Below, piece after piece: positions 17,676 to 26,942 of a DNA stretch of 64,000 nt (the stretch's first letter is position 1; each line of letters starts with the position of its first letter). The DNA comes from Acetobacter senegalensis (lineage in GTDB: Bacteria > Pseudomonadota > Alphaproteobacteria > Acetobacterales > Acetobacteraceae): the NCBI RefSeq assembly GCF_001580995.1, contig NZ_LHZU01000147.1:62001-126000 (forward strand), given 5' to 3'. Below the pieces are notes generated by a model. It did no database searches. It had not been told where the DNA came from and saw nothing but the letters and a program-made list of their open reading frames with translations. The position numbers and the translations under genes were made by a program.

Positions 17676-19319
17676 TTAGGAGGGGAGGCTGCTGGTTGCA
17701 TCTCCTATAAGGTGGGCAGCGGCAACCAGTTCCTGCGTAAAGGGATGGCGCGGATGCGTTAGGACGTCCTGAGCGGTACCGCTTTCAATAATTCGTCCAT
17801 GCTGCATGACAATGAGATCATCCGCGATATTTCTTACCACGTTTAGATCGTGAGAAATGAATAGGTAAGAAAGACGCAGGCGTTTTTGAAGATCATCCAG
17901 TAGGTCGAGAATTTGTGCTTGCACGGAAACATCAAGTGCGGAGACAGGTTCATCACAGAGAATGACAGACGGTTCCACTGCCAAAGTCCGCGCTATGGCG
18001 ACACGTTGCCTTTGCCCGCCCGAAAGAAGCAGGGGGTTTTTGCTCAGGAGAGTATCCGGCAAGCGGACCTGATCCAAAAGCGCACGAATACGTGTCATCC
18101 TTTCCTGTTTTGGAACATGAATGACAGAAAGAGCATCATCCAGAATAGTCTGTACTGTCCAACGGGGATCAAACGAACTGAGCGGGTCCTGATAGATAGC
18201 GGCCAATCTGGGCCTTCTGCCACGGCGAGCGGACTCGGGAACGCCGGCCTTTTCTGATCGTGACCAAGGTTCTCCCAAAAAATCTATGAATCCTGTTTCG
18301 GGTTTCTGAAACCCCATGATCATGCGGGCTGTAGACGTTTTGCCGGAACCGGATTCTCCAATTAACGCTAATGTGCGACCGGGAAAAAGGGACAGGCTGA
18401 TATCCTGCACAATGTGTTTTCTGGTGCCATCCTGCTGTTTGATAGAGAACGATAAATTGTGCGCTTCCAGCAACGGCAACGCTGTTTGGCGGGCAAGTGC
18501 GGGGGGGCGAGGCGGTCTTCTTCCGGGTTCGGCATCAAGCAGCCTGCGGGTATAGGAATGTCGGGGAGCGGAAAGAAGGTCCGCCGTGCGGCCTTCTTCA
18601 ATCATATGCCCATGATGCATGACAATAACGCGATCTGCCAGGCGAGAGACAAAACCAAGGTCATGACTAATGATCAGAATACCATGTCCCGCTGCACGGA
18701 GCTGTTTCAGCAGTTCCAGAATTTGCACCTGAACGGACGGATCAAGGGCTGTTGTTGGTTCATCCGCAATCAAAAAGGGTGGGTTCATGGCCAGTGCGCT
18801 GGCAATCAGCGCACGTTGACGCAGGCCGCCCGAAAGCTGGTCCGCCCGAAGGTGAACGCGCTCTTTTGCTAAAGGAATGCCAGCCTGCGTTAGCAACTGT
18901 AACACACGGTCTTCTCGTGTGTTTTTGGTGCCCCATTTATGGGCTGTCAGGGCTTCAGTAATCTCTGTCCCGATTGAGCGTAGCGGGTCGAGTGCGACCA
19001 ATGCATCCTGCAGGATAAAGCCGATTTCCGCACCGCGTATCTTGCGCCATTGCTGTTCTGTGTTGGCTAGAAGCGACCGCCCGTTAAGAGACAGATGGTC
19101 CGCTGTAATCTGGGCATGTGGACCCGAAAGACCAAGTAATGCGCGCGCGGTAACGGTTTTGCCTGAGCCAGACTCTCCAACAAGTGCGACAACTTCTCCC
19201 GGTGTGAGGGAAAAGGAGAGGGAATGCACGGCTATATGGGAAACCCCACCCGAACTGAATGTCACGGACAGATTTTTTACACTCAGGCCAGACTGAGATG
19301 TGTCAGAAAACGCGTTCAT
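17676..19319 (-). CDS. Peptide-type ABC transporter, fused dual ATPase (DppD-DppF type)
   Basis: A 547-residue protein with two complete ATPase halves. The first has Walker A GESGSGKT near residue 50 and signature LSGGLRQR. The second has Walker A GESGSGKT near 325, signature LSGGQRQRVAIARTL and Walker B ILCDEPVSALD. This is the fused layout of GsiA/YejF-type importers for peptides, glutathione or related solutes. It is the last gene of a four-gene transporter operon, its start overlapping the permease stop (ATGA). Its association with SfnB-like genes suggests import of an organosulfur ligand, which is inference. Confidence 0.92.
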   Translation of the reverse strand: MNAFSDTSQSGLSVKNLSVTFSSGGVSHIAVHSLSFSLTPGEVVALVGESGSGKTVTARALLGLSGPHAQITADHLSLNGRSLLANTEQQWRKIRGAEIGFILQDALVALDPLRSIGTEITEALTAHKWGTKNTREDRVLQLLTQAGIPLAKERVHLRADQLSGGLRQRALIASALAMNPPFLIADEPTTALDPSVQVQILELLKQLRAAGHGILIISHDLGFVSRLADRVIVMHHGHMIEEGRTADLLSAPRHSYTRRLLDAEPGRRPPRPPALARQTALPLLEAHNLSFSIKQQDGTRKHIVQDISLSLFPGRTLALIGESGSGKTSTARMIMGFQKPETGFIDFLGEPWSRSEKAGVPESARRGRRPRLAAIYQDPLSSFDPRWTVQTILDDALSVIHVPKQERMTRIRALLDQVRLPDTLLSKNPLLLSGGQRQRVAIARTLAVEPSVILCDEPVSALDVSVQAQILDLLDDLQKRLRLSYLFISHDLNVVRNIADDLIVMQHGRIIESGTAQDVLTHPRHPFTQELVAAAHLIGDATSSLPS

Positions 19320-20182
19320 GAGGAACTTGTTTCAAAGTGATTTTTCAGGAAGCGTCCCAATGTGGTTGTTGCCAACATGGTAAGAACAATAGCAACGCCA
19401 GGGAAAAACGTGATCCACCAGGCCTCGGCAATATAGTCGCGGCCCATAGCCAACATGGTGCCCCATTCTGCTGCAGGGGGTGGTGCGCCGAGCCCCAGAA
19501 AAGAGAGGGAAGACGCCCAGATAATGGTCTGCCCAACACCCATGGCGCCTGCAATCAGCAATGGACGAAACGCATTGGGAACTAAATGGCGCCGTAAAAT
19601 GTGTGCTGGCGAGTGGCCGAGTGAGCGGGCCGCTTCAATGAAGCCAGCATGACGGATTGTCAGAAACTGCCCGAACAGCATCCGCCCGTACCCCGGTGCA
19701 GCGCCAATGCCGACCGCTACAATCAGAGGAAAAGTGCCGGAAGAGAAAATGGCCGTTAACAGGAGAGCAAGAACAACGGTAGGGAATGAGAAAAGGATCT
19801 CAAAAATCCATTTAACACATTGTTCTGCCACGGCTCCACCAAATGCTCCGGGGATTGCGAGGCTTAAGGCAACGGAGAGAGCGAGCAGAATGGACCCTAT
19901 TCCAATAACCAGAGAACTGCGCGCCCCGAAGATAAGACGTGTCCACATATCGCGCCCGGATTGATCTGTGCCAAGTGGATGTTGCCAGCCGGGAGCCGTA
20001 AATGCTTCACGCGGTGCAATGCTATAAGGGTTGCCATGTGCGAGAAGATGCGGGGCAATGGCGGCAAGAATGAGAAGAGTCAGGTAGAGTAATGCCAGAG
20101 CCAGCCCGATATGCTTTCCTGCCGGCAACCGCAGGCGCGGATAGGCTTTTAAGGACAGCGGGAGAGAGTTGGTTGCGCTCAT
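19316..20182 (-). CDS. Peptide-type ABC transporter permease (DppC type)
   Basis: A 288-residue inner-membrane permease with an N-terminal OppC-N-like segment, the HPLGTDQSGRDMWTRLIFGAR signature near residue 70 and a conserved EAARSLGHSPAHILRRHLVPN loop. About six membrane segments are predicted by eye. It partners the DppB-type permease encoded immediately upstream (ATGA overlap) and the fused ATPase downstream. Substrate specificity resides mainly in the binding protein. Confidence 0.9.
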   Translation of the reverse strand: MSATNSLPLSLKAYPRLRLPAGKHIGLALALLYLTLLILAAIAPHLLAHGNPYSIAPREAFTAPGWQHPLGTDQSGRDMWTRLIFGARSSLVIGIGSILLALSVALSLAIPGAFGGAVAEQCVKWIFEILFSFPTVVLALLLTAIFSSGTFPLIVAVGIGAAPGYGRMLFGQFLTIRHAGFIEAARSLGHSPAHILRRHLVPNAFRPLLIAGAMGVGQTIIWASSLSFLGLGAPPPAAEWGTMLAMGRDYIAEAWWITFFPGVAIVLTMLATTTLGRFLKNHFETSSS

Positions 20183-21135
20183 GCTCTTGCCTCCTGAATG
20201 CGTGGATCAACGATCACGTAGAGAATGTCGGCCAGAAAGGACGCGAGGATATAAACAACGGAGATAAACAGAATTATACCTGTTACCAACGGCATGTCGT
20301 GCATGCTGACAGCCAGAAAAAGCTGACGCCCTAGTCCCTGCCGCGAAAAAATGAATTCAACAGCAACAGCATTTCCTACAAGAGCACCAACGGCCCATGT
20401 TGATAAGCTGACGCCCGGAAGCAATGCATGGCGTAAAACATGCCGGAACCTAACTGCATTGTCAGATAACCCTCTGGCGCGCGCGGTTAGTACAAAGGGT
20501 TGATCAAGCGTGGTTTTGAAGGATTCCCGCATCACCTGAGCGAGGAAGCCCCCCAGAGGAATGGCGAGGGAAAGGGATGGGAGTATCAGCGATAAAAAAC
20601 CATGCGTACCAGCAGGCGGAAGCAGCCCAAGCTGATAGGCAAACAGCCAGAGCAGGATGATGCCAATCCAGAACTGTGGAAGCCCTGCAAAAAAGGTTTC
20701 AAGAGAAGAAAACGCAGAATCAAAGAACGGCTTGCGGGCAGAAAGAGTAACGGAAAGAACGGCAAAGCCCCATGCCAGAACGAGGGAGGAAAGCATCAGC
20801 TTCAGAGTTGGAGGAGCCTGTTGCCAGAGGACATCTGTAACCGGCATATGCTGCGAGAATGAGGCCCCGAGATGGCCCGACAGCACATGCCAGATATGGA
20901 GTGCATATTGCACCATAAGCGGTTGATCCAATCCATATTCTTCACGGATTTCCCGAATGGTTTCAGGAGTTGGATTGGCGGACCCGCCCAAAATGGCTGT
21001 GACAGGGTCTCCTGGAGCCAGATGAAGCGTGATGAAGGTCAATGTTGCTGCGGCAAAGAGAACCAGACAGGCTCCTCCAACGCGGATCATAAGTTTTTTC
21101 AGAAAAACAAAGCCGGAATTGGGGAAGGGGATCAT
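20179..21135 (-). CDS. Peptide-type ABC transporter permease (DppB type)
   Basis: A 318-residue permease starting with the DppB-family pattern of a first membrane helix followed by FITLHLAPGDPVTAILGG, then DQPFVLTARARGLSDNAVRFRHVLRHALLPG in the cytoplasmic loop. The ATG at 21135 overlaps the stop of the binding-protein gene as ATGA and is preferred to the start 12 bases upstream. Gene order binding protein, B, C, DF is standard for the family. Confidence 0.9.
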   Translation of the reverse strand: MIPFPNSGFVFLKKLMIRVGGACLVLFAAATLTFITLHLAPGDPVTAILGGSANPTPETIREIREEYGLDQPLMVQYALHIWHVLSGHLGASFSQHMPVTDVLWQQAPPTLKLMLSSLVLAWGFAVLSVTLSARKPFFDSAFSSLETFFAGLPQFWIGIILLWLFAYQLGLLPPAGTHGFLSLILPSLSLAIPLGGFLAQVMRESFKTTLDQPFVLTARARGLSDNAVRFRHVLRHALLPGVSLSTWAVGALVGNAVAVEFIFSRQGLGRQLFLAVSMHDMPLVTGIILFISVVYILASFLADILYVIVDPRIQEARA

Positions 21136-22793
21136 TGTTCTACCCATGCGTCATATAATGTTGTGACGTTCAGCGCGGGCTCCAGCCGTATATCATGCAC
21201 ACGTTTTGAAATGGCCAGACGTGTGGTCTGGGGAAAAGTTGTGATCTGGAGGAACGCGGCAGAGGCAATTTTCTGGGCCTGATAGTACAGATTGCGGCGC
21301 TGTTCAGTATCGGTTGTCAGAAGTGCCTCATTGACGATCCTGTCAAAATCAGGATTGCTGAAACCGGATTCATTCTGGTGGTGTCCTGAAATTCCGGCAG
21401 CGTCAAGAAACTCTGAAGAAAAAACAATACGCAGCACGTCAGCAGTATTTGTGTTCCAATAGCCAATCCGAACATCATAGTCCCATTGGCCTTCACGGGT
21501 GTTGACGGATGTATCGTCAGCATTTTCCAGTAGCACATCAAAGCCGGTCTCACGTGCCGTGGCCTGGACCTGCTCCCATAATGTGCGTTCAGAATTTGAA
21601 AGTGAGGAGCGCAGAGGAATATGAACGGTTAAACGGTGTCCATCTTTTGTGCGGATACCATCCGCATCTTTGGCACTCCATCCTGCCTGGTCCAGCAATA
21701 TATTTGCCCTTTGGGGATTGTAGTCTGCCGCGTGTTCAAAATCGGGAGAATAAAAAGGCGTTGTGGGCGTAAGCGGGCCGCCTGCGCGCCGATAATGGTG
21801 GAAAAAAACGCTTCCGAGTGCGCCTTCTATGTCTGCGGACCGAAGAAAAGCTTCTCGCACTCGCACGTCATTGAACGGGGCGCGGCGGGTATTGAGGGTG
21901 CCATTGGTGGGGTTGCCTGGGCGGTCTGCCATCAATAGCCACAGATCAGCATTATGCTGGGCAGGCGTTTGTGCTTCGGGCGGTAGAGTATCGATGGCAT
22001 CAACTTCCGCAGCTTGCAGGGCTGCAAACCGGGCTGAAGGTTCAGGGATGAAGCGCCACTCAATACGATTTAAATAGGCTGGCCCATTGTGTAAGGCATA
22101 GGAAGGGGCCCAGTGATAGGCCGGGTTGCGTTCGAATAAGATCCTGTTCTGTCGATCCCAGCGGACAATGCGGAAGGGACCGGAGCCAACAGGGGCCTGA
22201 CAGTTCAGGTCACGCGGGCGAGCGAGTGCCTTGGGGGACTCAATGCCGAGAAAACCTTGGGCAAGCACTTCCAGAAACGCGGCATAAGGACGGCTGAGGT
22301 GGACGATGGCTGTATGGGCGTCAACAATTTCGGTTGAATGATATTGGCGAATATAACCGCCGGCCGTGCTGGATTGCGTAGCCGGATTGGCCATATGATC
22401 AAGGTTGGCTTTTACGGCTTCTGCCGTGAAGGGCGTGCCATCGGTAAAGGTGACGTCTGACCGCAAATGGAATGTGTAGGCCAGTCCATCTGGCGAAATA
22501 TCCCAATTGGTCGCCAGCCACGGATGGATGCCGCCCGCTTTGTCCATTGAGACAAGTGAATCAAGATATTGTTGTGCCACAAAAACCTGTGGCATATCTC
22601 CTTGCACATGTGGGTCCAGGCAGACAGGTTCACGGTCCGTTGCGTAGATCAGCGTGCCGCCCGAGATAGGGGACGTGGCATTTCGCGCATGTTTGTTCTT
22701 GTGGCATGCTGCCAGAGGCAGACACAGGGCTGCCAGCAGTGCGCTATGGAAAACTGCTTTGCATGTGTGTATGGCCGTGTTTCTGGCAAGCAT
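21132..22793 (-). CDS. Peptide-type ABC transporter substrate-binding lipoprotein (SBP family 5)
   Basis: A 553-residue binding protein. The signal peptide ends in a lipobox LAAC with Cys30 as the lipidation site, so it should be membrane-anchored in the periplasm. Family 5 motifs are visible: GGTLIYATDREPVCLDPH at the mature N terminus, LRSDVTFTDGTPFTAEAVKAN and GSGPFRIVRWD. Family members bind peptides, nickel, glutathione or other solutes. It lies 26 bases downstream of an SfnB-like oxygenase gene, which argues for a sulfur-containing ligand without proving it. Confidence 0.9.
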   Translation of the reverse strand: MLARNTAIHTCKAVFHSALLAALCLPLAACHKNKHARNATSPISGGTLIYATDREPVCLDPHVQGDMPQVFVAQQYLDSLVSMDKAGGIHPWLATNWDISPDGLAYTFHLRSDVTFTDGTPFTAEAVKANLDHMANPATQSSTAGGYIRQYHSTEIVDAHTAIVHLSRPYAAFLEVLAQGFLGIESPKALARPRDLNCQAPVGSGPFRIVRWDRQNRILFERNPAYHWAPSYALHNGPAYLNRIEWRFIPEPSARFAALQAAEVDAIDTLPPEAQTPAQHNADLWLLMADRPGNPTNGTLNTRRAPFNDVRVREAFLRSADIEGALGSVFFHHYRRAGGPLTPTTPFYSPDFEHAADYNPQRANILLDQAGWSAKDADGIRTKDGHRLTVHIPLRSSLSNSERTLWEQVQATARETGFDVLLENADDTSVNTREGQWDYDVRIGYWNTNTADVLRIVFSSEFLDAAGISGHHQNESGFSNPDFDRIVNEALLTTDTEQRRNLYYQAQKIASAAFLQITTFPQTTRLAISKRVHDIRLEPALNVTTLYDAWVEQ

Positions 22794-22819
22794 GGAATAT
22801 GACCGGTAAGGAAAAAAGG

Positions 22820-24070
22820 TCAGGCTGGTGCAAAATGCGGGGTGTGTTTTACATCCGCACTCGCCTTGCGGGTCCAGCCGGAATCAAGCGGCGTGCCGTT
22901 CAATTCCCAGTCTCCCAGTTCACGGGCACGCTGAATGGCTGGGTTGTGGGATGCCAGCACCCGCGCATTACGCCAGAACCTGTCCAACCGCCGCTTTTCT
23001 GAACTGGCTGACGCACCGCCTACTTCAAACAGGCTGGTCGTTGCATCCAGAACCAGAGGAATAATAACCTGTTGTGCCTGGAAGGCTTCCAGTTCCGCCT
23101 GTTGAGAGACTGTATCTGGCAGGCCTTGCTCCCGAAGAAGAGAAGCCTGTTCCAGCGTTGTGGAGACCCGATCAACCAGCGCTTCTGCTGCAAAGGCCAG
23201 ACTGGAGAGGCGACCGACAACTGTTTGCACAAGGGGGTCTTCACGCTGAAGAGACTGGCCCGGAACACCGAAAACACGCGTGCGCGGGCGCACAAAATCT
23301 ATGGTTTCGCGTAGAGCCGCTTGTGCGATACCGGCCAGCGTGGCCAGATGAAAGTTCTGGTAGAACGCAGTGAAAAACCGATCTATGGGTGAGGCATCCT
23401 TTGGGAGGACATGATAAATCTGGTCTGCTGAGAGTTCGACATTGTCAAAGATGGTTGTGCCGCTGCCGGTGAGGCGCTGGCCAAAGCCGTCCCAGTCATC
23501 CACACGGGTGACGCCAGCAGCCGTGGTGGGGACAGCCACGCGGTAGCGTTTATCATCATGCACGGCGACAACCGCAATCCAATCAGCGTACAGGCTGCCG
23601 GTAGAATAATATTTGGTGCCGTTCAGGTACCATTTTCCATCTTTAGGGGTCAGGGTGGTTGTGGTTTCAGTCGCTTTACCCAGTTCAGCCATGGCTGCGC
23701 CAAAAACGGCACCGGCATGAATTGTTTCCAGCCATTTTCCGGCTGAAGACCCTGTTCCGGCTTCTGCAAGGCGTTGGCGTTCCCCTTCAACAAAAGCAAA
23801 GTGCGCCCTTATGATTTGAGGAAGATTTGAATCTGCCGCGGCAAGTTTGACCAGTAGACGGAATGTCTCCCGCAACGGCAAATTTTGTCCCCCCAATTCT
23901 TGGGGAATACGGGCGGCCGTAAAGCCACTCTGGCGCAGAGCATCCACCGCATCATAGGCCAGAATACGATTTTGCTCGCGGTCTATTGCACCTTCAGCAA
24001 TCTGGTCAAAGACTGCCTGAAAATGGTTGGAGGGAGCTTCTGAGTGGTCGGAGAGCGTGGACTGAACCAT
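22820..24070 (-). CDS. SfnB-family sulfur acquisition oxidoreductase (acyl-CoA dehydrogenase fold)
   Basis: A 416-residue flavoprotein with the SfnB/DszC pattern: PQELGGQNLPLRETFRLLVKLAAADSNLPQ in the N-terminal domain, NGTKYYSTGSLYADWIAV in the middle, and the C-terminal FWRNARVLASHNPAIQRARELGDWELNG that replaces the acyl-CoA dehydrogenase catalytic Glu region. Family members help desulfurize compounds such as dimethyl sulfone or dibenzothiophene with reduced flavin. The ATG at 24070 (MVQSTL) is chosen over one 48 bases upstream with no ribosome site. The four-gene peptide-type importer follows directly, so the two are probably cotranscribed. Confidence 0.85.
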   Translation of the reverse strand: MVQSTLSDHSEAPSNHFQAVFDQIAEGAIDREQNRILAYDAVDALRQSGFTAARIPQELGGQNLPLRETFRLLVKLAAADSNLPQIIRAHFAFVEGERQRLAEAGTGSSAGKWLETIHAGAVFGAAMAELGKATETTTTLTPKDGKWYLNGTKYYSTGSLYADWIAVVAVHDDKRYRVAVPTTAAGVTRVDDWDGFGQRLTGSGTTIFDNVELSADQIYHVLPKDASPIDRFFTAFYQNFHLATLAGIAQAALRETIDFVRPRTRVFGVPGQSLQREDPLVQTVVGRLSSLAFAAEALVDRVSTTLEQASLLREQGLPDTVSQQAELEAFQAQQVIIPLVLDATTSLFEVGGASASSEKRRLDRFWRNARVLASHNPAIQRARELGDWELNGTPLDSGWTRKASADVKHTPHFAPA

Positions 24071-24271
24071 GACGTGACTCGCTATATAACTCAAAAAATA
24101 TGAACAATAACCATACAATCATAGTCTATCGTGTTTATTTTATAGTCAACACAATTCCACTTAACGAAACGGAAAACAGTTGAGAATCTGGTAAAATAAG
24201 AGTGGGTTTATGATGAGTTCTGCACGGTGTGCGGTTGAAAGTCTTTACTTTCAACGGGTAAGATGACTGCG

Positions 24272-25528
24272 TCAGCTCCAGGCATGAAGTGGAGGAAATG
24301 TGCCATTGAGGTAATAATCTCCGACTATGGCATATTTCCACCGCACTGGATCGTGTAATGTGTGAGTTCTAGCATTGCGCCAGTAACGGTCCAGATTATA
24401 GCGCGTATCTGTAGCGGCAGTTCCTGCCAGTTCAAACAATCTGTTGGTGGCCTCTATTGCCAGTTCTGTCGTGAAAATTTTCGCTTCTGCCGTGGCAATT
24501 TGGGCTGCGGCGACTGTATCTGGCGTAGCGTGAATAAGTGCTGCGTCAATTGTTTTTCCCGCTACGTCCAGCAAGGCACGGCATGCGCTTAAGCGCGCAA
24601 ATAAACCCCCAAGAATATGGCGCGTGTAAGGATCTTCATGTGCATGATCCTGATGGCTGTCTATCCATGCGCGTGTGCGCGTTTTTACAAAAGAGACAGT
24701 TTCCTCAAGGGCGCCCTGTGCTATGCCAGCATCAATGGCAGCCTGAATAAACTGCGAGATTGCGCTATCTGGACGCGGAGTATCATGGAGATAGGACTTC
24801 CACGCAGGTATTACGCGCGTAAGAGGGACCTTCACATTCTCAAGGAGAACTGTACCGCTGCCTGTCTGGCGCTGGCCGAAGGCCGACCAGTCATTTAATA
24901 CAGTCAATCCTTCTGTATTTCGGTCCGCTATGGCAAGCCAGGCCAGCCCTTAATCATCAACGGCAACAATCGGTACCAGATCTGCTGCCAGTGCACCGGT
25001 GCAGTAATATTTCTTGCCGGTTATGATGACATGATCTCCTTCCCGGGCAAGCTGTGTCTTGAGATCGGTTAATGTTTTGTTTCCGCGCTCGGAAAAAGCA
25101 TTCCCGCAGCGCTTTCCGTCAAGAATAAGGCCAAACAGTTCTTCTTTCTGGTTTTCCGTACCGCATGACGCAATCACAGCGACGGCCGCCCAATGGTTCT
25201 GGGCGATTTGCGCTAACGCGCCATCTGCCGCAGCAATAGTCTGCACAACGGTGCCCAGCGTGGCGTAAGACACACCGGCACCACCGTGGGAGCGGGGAAC
25301 TGTAATGCCCCAGAGGCCAGAAGAGGAATACTGGTTTAATTCTTCAAGCGGAAAATGGTCAGACTGTTCACGTGCCGCCGCGTTTTGTTTCAGATGAGCA
25401 GCTAACGTCTGCGCGACACGAATAGCGTCTGCGTCGGTATCTATGCGGGAGGTAGATGTGGCGCGGGGCCAGAGTGGCGGCGGAACAGGTAAGCCAGAAC
25501 CAATAACAAACGGATCAGACAAAGACAT
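24272..25528 (-). pseudogene. SfnB/DszC-type oxygenase gene interrupted by one in-frame TAA
   Basis: The frame from the ATG at 25528 reads 192 residues of an SfnB/DszC-like protein, meets TAA at 24950-24952 after IVAVDD, and continues in the same frame as GLAWLAIADRNTEGLTVLND to a normal C terminus (YWRNARTHTLHDPVRWKYAI) ending at 24272. Total coding length would be 418 codons, the usual family size, and nothing else is disturbed. A single substitution (for example from CAA, GAA or AAA) explains it. The gene is either recently inactivated, read through, or a sequencing error. It sits 16 bases after an NtaA/DszA-type monooxygenase gene, the natural partner arrangement. Confidence 0.85.
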
Positions 25529-25544
25529 GACAGAGCACCTGATA

Positions 25545-26927
25545 TTACTGTGCGGAGGCTAACGGAGGAGTGGCGTGGGTTTGCCGGCCTGCATGATTGG
25601 CGGGGAGACGGTCGCCTGCTCCAAAAAGCTTATGCCGCAGTGTGCCGGGCTGGTACGCGCGTTTATAGCGGCCGCGTCGTTGGAGTTCGGGCACTATGAG
25701 AGCAACAATGTCTTCAAATGTTTCTGGAGCAACGGCGTAAGCTAGATTGAAGCCATCAACGCCAGTTTGATCAATCCATTGCTCCATTTGATCAACAATC
25801 TGCGTTGGGCTGCCAACAAATGTTATGCCCATGCCGCCAATGGCCGCATGACGTGCCAGTTCTCCTACTGTCCAGATTTTGTCCGGGTTCAACACTGTCA
25901 GGGAATCCATGGCGGAATGGATGGCATCACTCCGAATATGACGCACGGGGTCTGTCGGCTTGTATGCGGAAAAATCGATACCGGTCCAGCCCGAAAGCAA
26001 AGTAAGCGCTCCCTCTTCACTGATATAGCTTTGATAGTCGCGATATTTTGCAAAAGCCTCTTCCTCGGTAGGGGCGGTAACAATGGTGAGGAGGGAAAAA
26101 ACCAATGGTGTCTTCTTGGTTCTGCCAGTCTGCTGCGCAGCAGCCCGAAGGGAGCGGACAGTCTTGGCAACTGTGTCTTGAGAAGGACCGGCCACGAATA
26201 CACATTCAGCGTGTGTTGCAGCAAACTGTTGACCGCGCGCCGAGGCCCCAGCTTGGAAAAGCACGGGAGTGCGTTGAGGAGAGGGTTCGGCAAGATGAAT
26301 GGCATCTAATGAGAAAAAGGGACCATCATGCTGAATACGGTGAACTTTTGACGGGTCGGTAAAAATACCTCGTTGTTTGTCACGTAAAACGGCGTCTTGT
26401 TCCCAGCTTTCTTCCCAAAGCTTATAGACAACGTCCATATAGTCGTCAGCTATTGCGTAGCGTTGATCATGCTTGGTCTGCACCTGCTTTCCGGTGCTTT
26501 TGGCCGCACTGTTCAGGTAACCTGTCACAATGTTCCAGCCAATGCGCCCTTCAGTCAGGTGATCCAGTGTCGACATACGCCGCGCAAATGGGAAGGGATG
26601 TTCGTATGAGAGGGTTGCCGTAAGCCCAAAGCCGAGATGTTCGGTGACACCTGCCATGGCGGAAATCAGCATGGCGGGGTCATTAACCGGGATTTGGGCA
26701 CCGTTGCGCAAAGCAGCATCGGGACTATGCCCATAGACATCATAAACGCCCAGGACATCAGCCAGAAACAGGGAGTCAAACAATCCTCGTTCCAATGTGC
26801 GGGCAAGGTCAGTCCAGTACCGAAGCGAGCGATACTGTGCTGATCGGTCTCGGGGGTGCCGCCATAATCCGCTGGCTTGATGGGACACGCAGTTCATATC
26901 AAAAGCATTCAGGCGTATCTCGGCCAT
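25545..26927 (-). CDS. LLM-class flavin-dependent monooxygenase (NtaA/SnaA/DszA/SoxA family)
   Basis: A 460-residue protein of the bacterial luciferase-like fold. The family-specific N terminus (LNAFDMNCVSHQASGLWRHP), the LEEGRFDSLFLAD-like LERGLFDSLFLADVLG and the GRIGWNIVTGYLNSAAKS segment mark the NtaA/SnaA/DszA group, two-component monooxygenases that use FMNH2 from a separate reductase. DszA cleaves a C-S bond in sulfones, and NtaA attacks nitrilotriacetate. The neighbours favour a sulfur substrate. It lies 16 bases from both the receptor gene upstream and the interrupted DszC-like gene downstream. Confidence 0.9.
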   Translation of the reverse strand: MAEIRLNAFDMNCVSHQASGLWRHPRDRSAQYRSLRYWTDLARTLERGLFDSLFLADVLGVYDVYGHSPDAALRNGAQIPVNDPAMLISAMAGVTEHLGFGLTATLSYEHPFPFARRMSTLDHLTEGRIGWNIVTGYLNSAAKSTGKQVQTKHDQRYAIADDYMDVVYKLWEESWEQDAVLRDKQRGIFTDPSKVHRIQHDGPFFSLDAIHLAEPSPQRTPVLFQAGASARGQQFAATHAECVFVAGPSQDTVAKTVRSLRAAAQQTGRTKKTPLVFSLLTIVTAPTEEEAFAKYRDYQSYISEEGALTLLSGWTGIDFSAYKPTDPVRHIRSDAIHSAMDSLTVLNPDKIWTVGELARHAAIGGMGITFVGSPTQIVDQMEQWIDQTGVDGFNLAYAVAPETFEDIVALIVPELQRRGRYKRAYQPGTLRHKLFGAGDRLPANHAGRQTHATPPLASAQ

Positions 26928-26942
26928 TTTCGTTTTTCCTGT

